This document shows positions 42,975 through 52,536 of a DNA stretch of 64,000 bases, one piece after another; position 1 is the stretch's first letter, and each line of letters starts with the position of its first letter. The position numbers and the translations under genes are program-made. The stretch is from Bradyrhizobium nanningense. GTDB taxonomy: Bacteria; Pseudomonadota; Alphaproteobacteria; Rhizobiales; Xanthobacteraceae. Where the stretch lies: NCBI RefSeq assembly GCF_004114535.1, contig NZ_LBJC01000020.1, positions 310,001 to 374,000 on the forward strand, read 5' to 3'. Below the pieces are notes generated by a model that was not told where the DNA came from, did no database searches, and worked only from the letters and a program-made list of their open reading frames with translations.

Positions 42975-44005
42975 CCAAGACGCCGTCTGACGTTCATTCG
43001 AAATGTTCCATTCAGAAAAGCAGGCTCAATTCGGCTTGGCCGGAGTTCGTGAGCTCGAAGCGTGCACTTCTATCCGCTCTTCTGCTTTGCTCGTCCGTGC
43101 TCGGTGGGTGCGCGACCTACATTCCGCCGGAGATCAGCTATGACGCTGAAGTTCCTCCGCTGCCGGCGACGCCCGTCGCTCTCGACGACAGATCGCGACC
43201 TCTTCACGTTCCGCCCCTCTGGAAGCCTGCTCTCGGCGGCAAGTCGGGAGGGAAAGAAGACGCTGAACCCGTGAGCCGGGTTGAGACCGCAAACGGCGCA
43301 GCCCGCGTGGAACCGCGCAAGCGGGGGTATTTCAACGCAGCGCAAATCTACGCCTACAGTCCTGGGGCGCTCTATCAGATTTACGCAGCGCCGGGGCAGA
43401 TCACGGATATCGCGCTCGAGGAGGGGGAGCAGTTGACGGGATCGGGGCCAATCGCGGCCGGAGATACCGTACGCTGGGTCGTGGGCGATACCGAGAGTGG
43501 AAGCGGCGACACGCGGCGCGTCCATATCCTGGTCAAGCCGACCCGAGCTTCGATCGAGACCAATCTCGTCGTCAATACCGACCGGCGCACCTACCTGATC
43601 GAGCTCCGCGCCCGCGAACGGCCATATATGCCGTCTGTTGCCTGGTACTATCCAGAAACTGCACGGGAACGATCGCGTTCGGTCGCTCTGAGGCCCATTC
43701 TTCCGGACCCGGCGCGGCGCATCTCCCGCTATGCCATCGAAGGGGACAGTCCTCCCTGGCGTCCGATTGCTGCATACGACGATGGGCGCAAGGTCTATAT
43801 CGAATTCCCGCAAGGCATCGTGCAAGGTGAGATGCCTCCGCTCTTTGTCATCGGTCCGGATGGCAAAACCGAGCTCGTCAACTATCGCGCTTACACCAAC
43901 GTATTGATCGTCGATCGGCTGTTTGCTGCCGCTGAACTCAGGCTAGGCGGTGAGCACCAGCAGAAGGTCAGGATTGTCAGGACTGACGGGAGGCCGTCGT
44001 CATGA
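42971..44005 (+). CDS. trbG: TrbG, VirB9-like outer-membrane core protein
   Basis: A 344-aa VirB9-type protein. The first about 30 residues are followed by a signal peptide with lipobox LGGCATYIPPE. The beta-rich mature part has ALYQIYAAPGQITDIALEEG and RRTYLIELRA, both standard for TrbG, then YVEFPQGI-type strands near the end. It starts at GTG 42971 over the trbF stop. It forms the outer-membrane ring with TrbI and ends in an overlap with trbI (ATGA). Confidence 0.87.
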   Translation: MTKTPSDVHSKCSIQKSRLNSAWPEFVSSKRALLSALLLCSSVLGGCATYIPPEISYDAEVPPLPATPVALDDRSRPLHVPPLWKPALGGKSGGKEDAEPVSRVETANGAARVEPRKRGYFNAAQIYAYSPGALYQIYAAPGQITDIALEEGEQLTGSGPIAAGDTVRWVVGDTESGSGDTRRVHILVKPTRASIETNLVVNTDRRTYLIELRARERPYMPSVAWYYPETARERSRSVALRPILPDPARRISRYAIEGDSPPWRPIAAYDDGRKVYIEFPQGIVQGEMPPLFVIGPDGKTELVNYRAYTNVLIVDRLFAAAELRLGGEHQQKVRIVRTDGRPSS

Positions 44006-45213
44006 ACACCCGGAATGTAAACGATGGGGAGCAAGCAGTTCCCCCGGAGACACAATGGGAGCAGTCAGAAAGTTTCCGCTTGAGAGCAGAGCATCCGCGC
44101 GTGACAAGATTGTCACGAAAGGTCTTGGCCGGCGGGATCGCGTTTGCCCTGCTTGTCATCGGCGGAGCGGTGCTGTGGTCGCTGCAGAACAATCGCTCCC
44201 GTAATCAGGCGGCCGATGAGCTTTACGGTACCGACCATCACAATGTTGCCGACGGAATTACGACGCTGCCGAAGGACTATGCTGGCGTTCCGCGCCAGCC
44301 AATACCGCAGCTTGGCCCGCCGCTCCCCGGGGATCTCGGTCGACCGATCCTCGCGGCCCAGGGCCAGCCGCCGACGATCGGCGCTGATCCGGACCAGCAG
44401 CGTCGAGAACAAGAGACCGAAGCTGCGCGTATCAGCCGTTTGTTCGCTTCGACCAATGGAAGAGACGTGCGTCCGCCCGTCCCTGCGGCGGTTGGAAGTG
44501 ACCGCGTGGTGCCACCGAACGCAACGAGCACTGGCGACGATGGATCTGCGCAGAACGGCCAGGACCGCAAGCTTGCCTTCGTGAACGCCTCTGTCGACCG
44601 TCGCACGGTAAGCCCTGACCGTGTCACCAGACCCGCTTCACCATACATCGTGCAGGCTGGGACGATGATTCCAGGGGCGCTCATCACTGGAATTCGATCG
44701 GATCTGCCAGGCCAAGTTACAGCGCAGGTAACCGAGAATGTTTTTGATACGCCGACCGGCCGCTTTCTTCTTGTGCCTCAAGGAGCGCGCCTGATCGGGA
44801 TTTACGATAGCCTGGTCACTTTCGGCCAATCCCGTGTGCTGCTTGTCTGGACCCGGCTGATCATGCCGAATGGACGTTCAATCGTTCTGGAGCGGCAGCC
44901 TGGCGCTGACACCGCAGGATATGCAGGCCTCGAAGATCGGGTTGACAATCACTGGGGCGAACTCTTTAAGGCTGCGGCACTATCGACGTTTCTGGCGGTC
45001 GGGACAGAACTGGGGGCCGGTTCGGACTCCAACAGCAACGACAGCGCCATCATCCAGGCATTGCGACACGGCGCCTCCGACTCATTAAGCCAAACTGGAC
45101 AGCAGGTCGTTCGGCAGAGTCTCAACATTCAGCCTACTCTGATCGTGCGCCCCGGGTATCCGGTTCGCGTTCTCGTCAATCATGACCTCATACTTACGTC
45201 GTATAGAAAGTGA
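44002..45213 (+). CDS. trbI: TrbI, VirB10-like core protein
   Basis: A 403-aa VirB10-type protein. After a cytoplasmic segment, one membrane helix (AFALLVIGGAVLWSL) leads to a proline- and charge-rich linker. The beta-barrel domain follows, with VQAGTMIPGALITGIRSDLP, GRFLLVPQGARLIGIYD and VLVWTRLIMPNGRSI. The end is VRVLVNHDLIL. It spans both membranes and opens the channel. The DUF2274 gene follows after 4 bases. Confidence 0.9.
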   Translation: MNTRNVNDGEQAVPPETQWEQSESFRLRAEHPRVTRLSRKVLAGGIAFALLVIGGAVLWSLQNNRSRNQAADELYGTDHHNVADGITTLPKDYAGVPRQPIPQLGPPLPGDLGRPILAAQGQPPTIGADPDQQRREQETEAARISRLFASTNGRDVRPPVPAAVGSDRVVPPNATSTGDDGSAQNGQDRKLAFVNASVDRRTVSPDRVTRPASPYIVQAGTMIPGALITGIRSDLPGQVTAQVTENVFDTPTGRFLLVPQGARLIGIYDSLVTFGQSRVLLVWTRLIMPNGRSIVLERQPGADTAGYAGLEDRVDNHWGELFKAAALSTFLAVGTELGAGSDSNSNDSAIIQALRHGASDSLSQTGQQVVRQSLNIQPTLIVRPGYPVRVLVNHDLILTSYRK

Positions 45214-45217
45214 CAAC

Positions 45218-45460
45218 ATGCCGAAACTCAAAATAGGAGAGCTTCCAGACGACAAGCCCGTCAAAGTGAGCACAGAACTGCCTGCGGCCGTGCATCGTGA
45301 TCTCATTGCATATGCAGAAGCGCTTACGCGTCAGGGTGGTCAAGTGGTCGATCCGACTAAACTCATCGCGCTCATGTTGGCGCGCTTTATGGCGACGGAT
45401 CGAGGATTTTCTAAACTGAAACGTGAAGGCCACGCCCCCTCCACTGACGAAGGACAGTGA
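45218..45460 (+). CDS. DUF2274 family protein
   Basis: An 80-aa protein from ATG 45218, 4 bases after trbI. The sequence MPKLKIGELPDDKPVKVSTE then ELPAAVHRDLIAYAEAL matches DUF2274, an RHH-like small protein at the end of trb operons. A second helix region follows (LIALMLARFMATDRGF). It is probably a regulator or accessory of the operon. A 14-base perfect palindrome overlaps its stop codon. Confidence 0.85.
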   Translation: MPKLKIGELPDDKPVKVSTELPAAVHRDLIAYAEALTRQGGQVVDPTKLIALMLARFMATDRGFSKLKREGHAPSTDEGQ

Positions 45461-45472
45461 CGCTTAAGCGTC
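45459..45472. promoter_or_regulatory. 14-base perfect palindrome at the end of the trb operon
   Basis: GACGCTTAAGCGTC overlaps the last two bases of the DUF2274 stop codon. It could be the operator of a nearby promoter or a short terminator-like hairpin; no T run follows. Confidence 0.4.
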
Positions 45473-45635
45473 CCCGAAGCTGTTGGTCGACGCAAAATAG
45501 TTCCGTAATCAACCCAGGCGCTGCCGAGTTGGCGCTAACAGCTGGATATCGTATCGGAAAGTGTGTTCCCGCGTCTGCCCGGAACAACTCCGATTACCGG
45601 GTTCTCTCTGTTTTCAGACGCGAGAGTGCTGGAGT

Positions 45636-46553
45636 CTAGGTGCGGCTATTCGTTACCTTCAGGCGCGTTACACTACTCCGGCCATCGACGCTGACAGGCA
45701 CGTCACCCTCGATCGTGGCCCGACGTACGATGCGACGCTGGTCCCCGTAGTCGTTGACCGCGTAATGCTGCGTTGCCCGGTTATCCCATATCGCAATATC
45801 GTCCTCTAACCAATTCCAGCGCACGGTGTTTTCGGGTGCGGTGATGTGCGACTGGAAAAGATCAAATAGTTTTTGTCCGTCGTATTTGGAGACCCCAACA
45901 AAGTGCTTCACCAAGGCGCCGAGCACTAGCGTCCGCTCGCCTGTTTCGGGATGGACGCGTACGACGGGATGCTCGGCCTCGAAAACTGTTCTGGTGAACA
46001 CCTCGTCAAAGTGTTTTTTGTCGACATCGCGGACACGTGCCATCCCGGCGTAATCGAAAACATTGCTGTGAACGGCCCATAGGCCCTCGGCAAGCCGTTG
46101 TAGCGGCGGCGGCAGATCAAGATAAGCGGCAGCTGTGTTCGACCACAGGGTGTCGCCTCCGAACGTTGGCATTACTACTGCCCGTAGGACCAAAATCTTG
46201 GGATAGGCGTCGGCGAAAGTCCCATCTGCATGCCAAACGTCGGCGCGACCGCCGCCGCGAGTGGAATCCAACTCGAGGAGCGACCCCATCCCCTTGGTAG
46301 CACCGAGCATCGGATGTGGCACTAGCTTTCCGAGGCGAGCGGCAAAGCGCTCCTGCTCGGCGTCATTGAGATGTCCTTGATTGCGGAAGAAGATCACCTT
46401 GTGCTCGAGCAATAAGCTGCTGATCGCGGCGATCGCGTGATCCGGTAGATCGCCTGATAGTTTGATATTTTTGACTTCGGCACCGATGCGCGCTGCACGT
46501 TTCACAACATCTGTGCTCGGGATGAAGCCACCGATCAAAGCCATTGCGCTCAT
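45636..46553 (-). CDS. TauD/TfdA-family 2-oxoglutarate dioxygenase
   Basis: A 305-aa non-heme Fe(II)/2-oxoglutarate dioxygenase on the minus strand. ATG 46553 (start SAMALIGGFIP) is preferred over the longer frame, which has Arg-rich, shadow-like composition. The iron ligands are the HxD in WHADGTFAD near residue 110 and a distal His in NRATQHYAVNDY near residue 275, with the 2-oxoglutarate arginine in RIVRRATIEGDVP. It oxidises a small molecule such as a sulfonate or an aromatic or amino acid ether; the substrate is unknown. It is convergent with the trb operon. A dyad lies about 210 bases upstream. Confidence 0.85.
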   Translation of the reverse strand: MSAMALIGGFIPSTDVVKRAARIGAEVKNIKLSGDLPDHAIAAISSLLLEHKVIFFRNQGHLNDAEQERFAARLGKLVPHPMLGATKGMGSLLELDSTRGGGRADVWHADGTFADAYPKILVLRAVVMPTFGGDTLWSNTAAAYLDLPPPLQRLAEGLWAVHSNVFDYAGMARVRDVDKKHFDEVFTRTVFEAEHPVVRVHPETGERTLVLGALVKHFVGVSKYDGQKLFDLFQSHITAPENTVRWNWLEDDIAIWDNRATQHYAVNDYGDQRRIVRRATIEGDVPVSVDGRSSVTRLKVTNSRT

Positions 46554-46761
46554 CTTGCTTTTCCAAGTCCTGGCCGCTCTTCCTCGCCTCTTGAAGCGAG
46601 TAATCTTCAGCAAGCATCGTGCCAAGTACCCGTCAATGCGCACTGAACGAACGGTGGTATTTGGCGCGAGCCATAAACTGAGCCGATGGTTGGGCATGCC
46701 AGGCGACGCTGGGAAAGCTATGCCGAATGGACTTTAGCTTACTATGCGCGCTGTACTGGAT

Positions 46762-46787
46762 CTGACACCAGCTTGTGCCTCTGTCAG
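46762..46787. promoter_or_regulatory. Dyad in the dioxygenase upstream region
   Basis: CTGACA (46762-46767) and TGTCAG (46782-46787) form an inverted repeat with 14 bases between, in the AT-richer gap 46554-46948 where the dioxygenase promoter should be. Nothing else was found in that 395-base gap. Confidence 0.3.
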
Positions 46788-46948
46788 AATACGGACAACT
46801 GTTTCTAAACAGTGCGGTAAGTCCGAGCTGACTGTTCCGTTAGTGAATTTCGCGAGGTAATCGATGGCCCGACCGCTGGAGCCTGGGAGAGCTGTAGATG
46901 CAACATCAGGTCGAGCGGCGCTGTTGGCTGGTCATGCACATTTGTGTT

Positions 46949-47578
46949 TCAGTCCTGAATCGGGATAAGAGCTGCGACTTCCTGGTCCCGCGCCAGTTTG
47001 CTCGCCGCTAGGCCGGTGGCGACACCAATGCGATCTGCCGCGGGGCGGTTTTGGCTCATCTTGCGCTTGCCTTCGACTTTGGTGATCGGGATGCGCACGC
47101 CGACGATTTCACGCAACTGGGCGGTTATGAAATCCGCGGGCGCATCGCTGACCGCCCAGGGCGTCGCACGTGACGTCTCATGGATATTCGTCAGACGCGT
47201 CACGATCTCGAGCAGGCGATTGGGATCCTCGAAGAACTCAATCGGCCCATGGGCGTGGACCGCGATGTAATTCCATGTCGGAACCACATGTTCAGCTTGT
47301 CGCTTGCTGGGATACCAGGATGGCGTCACATAAGCGTCCGCGCCAGTAAAGATCGCCAGAGCTTCTCCAATCGGGGCCGTGCGCCATTGTGGATTGCCCT
47401 TCGCCAGATGCCCGTACAGCGCGCCGTGTTCGCCTTCGCTCTCATTGAGGAAGAGCGGAAGAGGGGTCGCAAGTGGCCCATCTGATGTCGCCGTGATCAG
47501 GTTGGCCAATCGGGCGCAGCGGATTGTCGCTCGAATGTTCTCGATGTCGTCGTCTCGAAACGGGACTGGTATGTACAT
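46949..47578 (-). CDS. PaiB-like FMN-binding protein
   Basis: A 209-aa FMN-binding split-barrel protein of the PaiB family (annotated as negative transcriptional regulator). It has LANLITATSDGPLATPLP, then HGALYGHLAKGNPQW and VPTWNYIAVHAHGPIEF, all standard for the family, and SQNRPAADRIGVATGL near the end. ATG 47578 has GGAG 8 bases upstream. It reads in the same direction as the dioxygenase gene 395 bases downstream. A role in sensing or detoxification is plausible. Confidence 0.85.
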   Translation of the reverse strand: MYIPVPFRDDDIENIRATIRCARLANLITATSDGPLATPLPLFLNESEGEHGALYGHLAKGNPQWRTAPIGEALAIFTGADAYVTPSWYPSKRQAEHVVPTWNYIAVHAHGPIEFFEDPNRLLEIVTRLTNIHETSRATPWAVSDAPADFITAQLREIVGVRIPITKVEGKRKMSQNRPAADRIGVATGLAASKLARDQEVAALIPIQD

Positions 47579-48256
47579 GAAGGCTCTCCACTGGCAGCGT
47601 GGAGATAAACCTAAATCAATATGCTAGAAAACTGCCAGTTTCAGTCGTTCCCCTAACCGTGTTTCAAAACCACTACGTCCTGGCCCCGTCGAGTTGAGCA
47701 ATCAACGCTGATTATCGTCATTGCTGCAGTGCTAGCAGAGCTTCTTCCGATCAGCTGGGGCAAGCTGGGTAAGACTATCCGCGGCTCGATCGCGGGCACG
47801 GCCACCGCGATTCATCACCTGCGCCCACCCGGCGGGCCCGCATCGGATCTGCCTTCCGCGTTGTTCACATATCTTGCAAATGAATTGAGGTCCTAATGTC
47901 GTTCACTTATCGCCCTATGCTCAAGACGCAAACGGGTGAGGTTGCTGCCCTGCTCCAGTTGGTCGCGCCCCAACGCGGCGCCTTGCGGCGCGACACTCGA
48001 TGTACCCGGGCCGCATCGCCGAAATGATCCTGAACGGCGCGCTGAAACCGGCGACACGTTTTGCGAGAACCTCTTGGATCTGGACGACGAGTAATGACGT
48101 CGTCGCCTGTAACTCGGCAGGCTGAAACGCGGCGCACGCCAGGTCGGCATCGCGGCCGTTCTGGCTTATAGTGAGCCTATACTCTATCGCGCACTCACGG
48201 GACGACGTTTAACGCCAAAATTGCGATCACCGCCGTCACCACTGTGACCGTCATGG
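47579..48256. other. Gap with a possible Beta-protein fragment
   Basis: 678 bases without an intact gene. At 47896-48027 a 43-codon + frame begins MSFTYRPMLKTQTGEVAALL, which resembles the start of phage-type Beta proteins (YxPxLKxxxGExxAL). It stops after about 40 residues, so it is at best a fragment. The rest shows nothing recognisable. Confidence 0.3.
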
Positions 48257-48466
48257 TCACGGTTTCGAAGCCGATCCCCCAGCTTCCGTTTTCACCAAGG
48301 TCCACCACAAAAGAACCAATCCAAATAGTACGCACGCGCCGCCGTTAACGACGACGCGATTATCTCTTATATCGACAACGAAGGAACCAAGAATGGCTAT
48401 TCCCAAAATGAGAAGCGCTACTCCTGTTGCGGCAGTCAAAACGTTAGAACCGTTTTTTCGGGGCAT
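48257..48466 (-). CDS. Small two-helix membrane protein
   Basis: A 69-aa minus-strand protein from ATG 48466 with GGAG 9 bases upstream. Two hydrophobic helices are visible: LTAATGVALLILGIAILGSF and GGACVLFGLVLLWWTLV, joined by DIRDNRVVVN. No family is recognised. A second small membrane protein of similar layout lies about 175 bases upstream on the same strand. Confidence 0.5.
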   Translation of the reverse strand: MPRKNGSNVLTAATGVALLILGIAILGSFVVDIRDNRVVVNGGACVLFGLVLLWWTLVKTEAGGSASKP

Positions 48467-48640
48467 CGCTGCTACTCCGATCTTAGTTAGTCCGAATGGT
48501 GACAAGCCTGCTTGCAACTTCGGAGCGTAATTACACTCCGCTAAATGTCTAACCGTTTCCAGTCGCAGCGAACGGCAGCAGAGCCGCCGCCATCGAAGTC
48601 TGCTGCAACCGTCTCGATGCTGAACGGCCGCGGATCCGCC

Positions 48641-48874
48641 TCATCCGCCGGGCTGTTGGTCCTTCGCCGAACTCCAGTCAGGACCGTGGATGCGGACCAT
48701 CTCGCGATGGGACCACTTGATGAAGGCACGCTCAACACAAAAGGCGGCGGCGACCCCAGCGGCCAGCGCAAGGCCGCAGGCGATGTAGTCGTTCGTGAAA
48801 TTCCAATAGATATTGCTGCCGGCGACCACGACAAAAGTGAGTGCCATCGCCGTATTGCGAAATGCCTTGACCAT
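48641..48874 (-). CDS. Small membrane protein
   Basis: A 77-aa minus-strand protein with two hydrophobic segments (AMALTFVVVAGSNIYWNF and CGLALAAGVAAAFCVERAF) and a basic C-terminus (KWSHREMVRIHGPDW). The ribosome binding site is weak. No family is recognised. The preference for this frame over the + strand shadow rests on its clear membrane pattern. Confidence 0.45.
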   Translation of the reverse strand: MVKAFRNTAMALTFVVVAGSNIYWNFTNDYIACGLALAAGVAAAFCVERAFIKWSHREMVRIHGPDWSSAKDQQPGG

Positions 48875-49170
48875 TTTGCCCCCAGCAAATTGCCTACGAA
48901 CTTCCTAGCATTGCGACCCTGAGGATCAGCAGCGTCGATGGGGCGTCCTGCGCCGTCTTTCTGCACGGACCCCAGAAAGCCACGCCCGCATCCGAATGCC
49001 GGCAGCGGCCCGGCGATGGTTTCGCCTCGGTCGGGCAGCGCCGCTAGGCGTCCACTTGGGCGCGCTTGTGCAGCGACGTCCCGGCGATACGGTCCAGATC
49101 GGGGCCTAGTTTCCGGCCGCGCGTAATATCGCGCTCGACGGTCCGAGGCGGTGTCCTGCTCTTTGCCGGT

Positions 49171-49221
49171 ATCCATCACGCCGATCAAACCGCCATTTTG
49201 GCGGTTTGATCGGCGATGGAT
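49171..49221. repeat. Long near-perfect palindrome
   Basis: The left arm 49171-49195 (ATCCAT, CA, then CGCCGATCAAACCGCCA) pairs with the right arm 49199-49221 over 17 uninterrupted bases plus 6 more, with only a two-base bulge and a three-base loop. It is the longest palindrome in the window and lies among relics of mobile elements. Confidence 0.7.
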
Positions 49222-49369
49222 CCCCGCTGTGCTGCGTCTCCGGATGCATCCCTTCATGAGCCGCCTTCCGCTTCGCGATCAGCTTCGCGCTGCGCCGACG
49301 TCAGGTCGCGGCGGATCAGGTTTCGTCGGTTTCGGTTAACGCTGCTTGCCTCGTTATCGCACGAACTAA

Positions 49370-49440
49370 ATGGACGTCCACAAGAATGCGCCTCTGACCC
49401 AGAAAGGTCGAGAGGCCATGGTGTAGGGTTGTTGAAGGAG
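49370..49440 (+). pseudogene. IS481-family transposase fragment
   Basis: ATG 49370 begins MDVHKNAPLTQKGREAMV and then meets a stop. This is the conserved N-terminus of IS481 transposases. Nothing of the helix-turn-helix or DDE core follows, so only about 20 codons survive. Confidence 0.7.
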
Positions 49441-49450
49441 GGGTACGGGA

Positions 49451-49585
49451 GATTGCATCGATGGAAACGTGGTGTCCAAAGCCAATGGCGCGTTCCCCGA
49501 CCTGGGGCAGGGGCAACTCGCCTTGGACAGCTTCAGCTACACGATCTCCGACGGTACGCTGGGCGATACGGCAAGCACTAGATGA
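49451..49585 (+). pseudogene. VCBS/cadherin-type repeat fragment
   Basis: The + frame reads DGNVVSKANGAFPDLGQG and DSFSYTISDGTLGDTAST before a stop. This is the end-of-repeat signature of large VCBS or Ig-like adhesins and type-I-secreted proteins. Only one repeat remains, fused behind the IS481 fragment. Confidence 0.6.
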
Positions 49586-49865
49586 TCTTGGAATCGCGGT
49601 CGCTGAGAAGAACCTCGTAGAACAGTTGACCTTTGTTACTCTTCAGGCGCGGCCCACCATTGATTGACCTCGTCATGATTTGCGTCAACACAAGGGAATC
49701 ACGCTCGCCGGCTCGCCTCGGCCGAGGGAATATCCGCTCCCCGGGGAGGACCGGAGTTGATCGATACAGACCCAAAACGACACGATCGACCCGTTCGGAC
49801 CTTCGATCGGCACCGGAACTACGGGCGACAATGACTTTGGTGAGCGTTGTTTGAGCTGCTCTGGC

Positions 49866-50450
49866 TTAGGCGCAGGACTTGATAAGGTATCTTAGGTGTG
49901 GTGAGTGTGGGGAAAGGCGGTAGCGCTCCCCCGCTATCAACGATCCCCCCGACATAGCCATGTTTGGGAATAGGGCTGGATTGCCGCAGAGGGCCGCTAG
50001 CCGCCCCTTGATATCAATCCGCACACTCCGGTCATCCTCGGCATTAGCCTTTGTCCCGGCACCGCCCGGTCGGCTGGGACTGGCATGCACGACAATGGCC
50101 GTCACCAATTCGCGGATGGCCGCGAACTCGGTCGGGGCACCGCGCTTCAACTCTGTAGCCAGTTCCACAACGGCGCGCTTGTAGCGGTCGAGCGCCTTGG
50201 GGGCAGGGCGATGATGTTGTCGCCTTCTTTGGCGCTTTCGAGCCCGGCTGCGACCATGATCTTCTCTGCCTCAAGTTCCTGCATGCGGGCGACGAGCTGC
50301 TCCGGCGGTATGCCGGCAACTACGAAGCAGTCAACGATCCGCGGCCGAGTTGGCGGCCGAGCGCTTTCGTGCAGCATGTGATCCACGCTGATACGGCAGC
50401 CGTGCGACGTTCTGCACCAGATCGCGTGCGGTAATCGACGACATCGGGGA
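49866..50450 (-). pseudogene. Serine recombinase C-terminal relic
   Basis: The minus strand carries PPEQLVARMQELEAEKIMVA in one frame and ELATELKRGAPTEFAAIREL then VTAIVVHAS in another, ending SLIAGERYRLSP. This is the C-terminal coiled-coil and tail of a large serine recombinase (resolvase/invertase type). The catalytic N-terminal domain is missing and the frame breaks near 50190. Confidence 0.65.
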
Positions 50451-50555
50451 TCAAAAGGCACAGCGGATGTAACCGGCTTGATGACCTTGAAGGGCCCCGA
50501 CGTGCAATATCGTCGGGGCCGTTGCCTAGGAAGCACGCGCAAATCCGTTCTTCAT

Positions 50556-51533
50556 CTATTCAGCGGCTCTAGGAAATGTTTCGTTCGCTGTGAGGCGGCC
50601 CTGCGCGCATTGAGTGACTTCGCAAGCACCCGTGCTTTGCGTTATTTTGACGCAAACCTTTGCTGGGGTATCCTGATCATATTGCTCGGAATACCGCCCC
50701 GGGTCGGAACTCGAAAACTGCGTCACTGAGCGAGTTTTTTGAACAAAGTAGCCGCCCGGGTGCTTTGGATGGATGCAGTCCCCCACCTGTCCGGCGCTGC
50801 AACCCGGGTTGGGGCCGTGCGAACAGGTCTTCATTACGGTATCCGAGGTTACAGGCTGAGTATCCCATACAACCTGGGGCGGATCCCTTACGATGACCTT
50901 GGAGTTCGTTTCACCGCCGACCTTTAGCTGAAGAAAAACATCGCCGTTGCCAGTACGCTCAATGACTATTTGCTCCGTTTTTCCCTGAGTCCACTTCTCG
51001 GGCTTGCTGACTAGGGTGCCACCTTTTACGAGAGGTGGTGCATCATAGTTTGCATTTGCATCGTCGAGGTTTCTTCCAACCCAGAACGCCTCGAACGTGA
51101 GAAAATCTCCCTCTCTACTGCGCAACCAGATAGGCAGCCCCGCCGATTTGTGATTGAGGCAGCTTTCGTAAGCGGCTATGGCCCGCGCCGAGTAAGTTTG
51201 TGAAAAATAGCTTGTCGCATAGGAGCTGCGGTAGTCAAATTTCGTAGCTTGAGCTATCCGAACAGCTTTTTCCTTGGCTTCAGCGTAGCTGCCCGAGCCG
51301 GAAATCAACCCATAGGAACCACTCAAGGCGCCGCTCTTTTTTGCTTGATCGAATTCCTCCTGACTTGCGGTAAGAACAAAGGCCAGCTCGGTTTCTCCCG
51401 TGGCGCGAATGTCCTTCATCTCTTGAACCAAGAAAGCTCGCGGGTCACATTGCGCTTCTGCGTAGTTTGTGAAAGCAAACAATGCGACGGCGCTTGCGCA
51501 CATAGCGCAAAGGAACGCACTGAGGCGGGTCAT
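50556..51533 (-). CDS. Secreted hypothetical protein
   Basis: A 325-aa exported protein on the minus strand from ATG 51533 with GGAGG 8 bases upstream. The signal peptide (LSAFLCAMCASAVALFAFTN) is followed by mature sequence rich in beta segments and cysteines (CDPRAFLVQEM, SCLNHKSAGLPIWL, TCSHGPNPGC, VCVKITQSTGACEV). I do not recognise a family. A lone gene with relics on both sides; base composition is more AT-rich than the backbone, which fits acquisition. Confidence 0.65.
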   Translation of the reverse strand: MTRLSAFLCAMCASAVALFAFTNYAEAQCDPRAFLVQEMKDIRATGETELAFVLTASQEEFDQAKKSGALSGSYGLISGSGSYAEAKEKAVRIAQATKFDYRSSYATSYFSQTYSARAIAAYESCLNHKSAGLPIWLRSREGDFLTFEAFWVGRNLDDANANYDAPPLVKGGTLVSKPEKWTQGKTEQIVIERTGNGDVFLQLKVGGETNSKVIVRDPPQVVWDTQPVTSDTVMKTCSHGPNPGCSAGQVGDCIHPKHPGGYFVQKTRSVTQFSSSDPGRYSEQYDQDTPAKVCVKITQSTGACEVTQCAQGRLTANETFPRAAE

Positions 51534-51745
51534 TTTCCTAACCTCCGCATGAGATGATTAAACAACCAATGCTTGAGCGCCGCTCACCGCTCGTCAAGGG
51601 CGAACGTAACTATTCTTAGTACTTGACATTGCGGCAACGGATGCGTGTACATCAACGGCAGGTCGCCCCGCGTGTTGGAAAAATGCCGCGAACCCAAAAA
51701 CTCGCCCCAGGGATCGACTGAAAGACCTCATCGCAACACGCGCAG

Positions 51746-51901
51746 CTAACGCGCGCGTCCCATGCGCGTGATGAGGCGCACGCGATCGCCGTCGCGCTCC
51801 ATGCGGAGGCGATATCCGTCGTACTTCACCTCATGGAGCCAATCTGGGCCGTTCGGGACCGTGGTGCCTTTGGTTGGCAGGCAAAATTCGAATGAACGCA
51901 T
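51746..51901 (-). pseudogene. LigD-type ATP-dependent DNA ligase fragment
   Basis: The minus frame from ATG 51901 reads MRSFEFCLPTKGTTVPNGPD, then DWLHEVKYDGYRLR with the nucleotidyl-lysine in KYDGYR, and VRLITRMGRAR before a stop at 51746. Only 51 residues remain of an enzyme of about 300 aa, so it is a truncated N-terminal remnant. Confidence 0.8.
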
Positions 51902-52070
51902 GCGGGAAAAATAGGCATTCTCGCCTGATTTGCGAGGGCGACTTCGTGAGCGCGGACTAATGGGCTGTGGGCTAGGCTCCACAACCTCTGGCAGAGACAT
52001 TGCTACCAAGCTACTTGGAATAGACTTTTTTCAGTCAGACGCTTTTGTATAGCACTTCCTTGGTTTGGCC

Positions 52071-52433
52071 ATGCCGCACCTTCCGAACCTCAATCCGGTT
52101 CGCCCCGGTCCCGGTCCTGAACAGCGACTGCGCAACTTGCAGCGCAGGTTCCGTGCGGTGTCGTCGCGTCATGATCGTGCTATCAAGCTGCGCCGTGTCA
52201 TGAACGCGGCGATGGCGATCTCAGCCGTTACACTAGCTGTTGCGGTCTTCGGGGTCTTGGCTTCGAGCCCTTGGCCGGTCACGACAACGCTCAGACATAT
52301 CGCGTCCGCGCCCAACTGTGAGTTTGCCCGCTTGTTTGGCTTGGCACCGGCGAGGCTGGGAGAGCCGGGGTACTGGAGACATCATGATCGCGACAGGGAC
52401 GGAGTTGCTTGTGAGCCATGGCCGTCGCGGTAG
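52071..52433 (+). CDS. Excalibur-domain membrane-anchored protein
   Basis: A 120-aa protein with a basic N-terminal region, one membrane helix (AMAISAVTLAVAVFGVL) and a C-terminal Excalibur calcium-binding domain: NCEFARLFGLAPARLGEPGY and the DxDxDGxxCE motif DRDRDGVACEPWP. Start ATG 52071 (an in-frame TTG lies six bases upstream). Excalibur proteins are secreted or surface exposed, often beside nucleases. A thermonuclease fragment lies 5 kb away, but no link is shown. Confidence 0.72.
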   Translation: MPHLPNLNPVRPGPGPEQRLRNLQRRFRAVSSRHDRAIKLRRVMNAAMAISAVTLAVAVFGVLASSPWPVTTTLRHIASAPNCEFARLFGLAPARLGEPGYWRHHDRDRDGVACEPWPSR

Positions 52434-52536
52434 TTTAAGGTTCGTGTTTCGGCCAATTCTCTAGCGGCCCAAGGCTGAGCTCCAAGACATTTAATGGGGC
52501 CCCCAGCCGGAAACATGTTGAAACGGGAGGAGGTAA

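Larger units (their letters stand above)
48875..49865. other. Relic-rich region without intact genes
   Basis: About 1 kb of debris. It contains a long hairpin (49171-49221), an IS481 transposase start (49370-49440) and a fragment of a cadherin/VCBS-type repeat protein (49451-49585). Nothing intact is seen, and these pieces come from unrelated genes. Confidence 0.5.
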
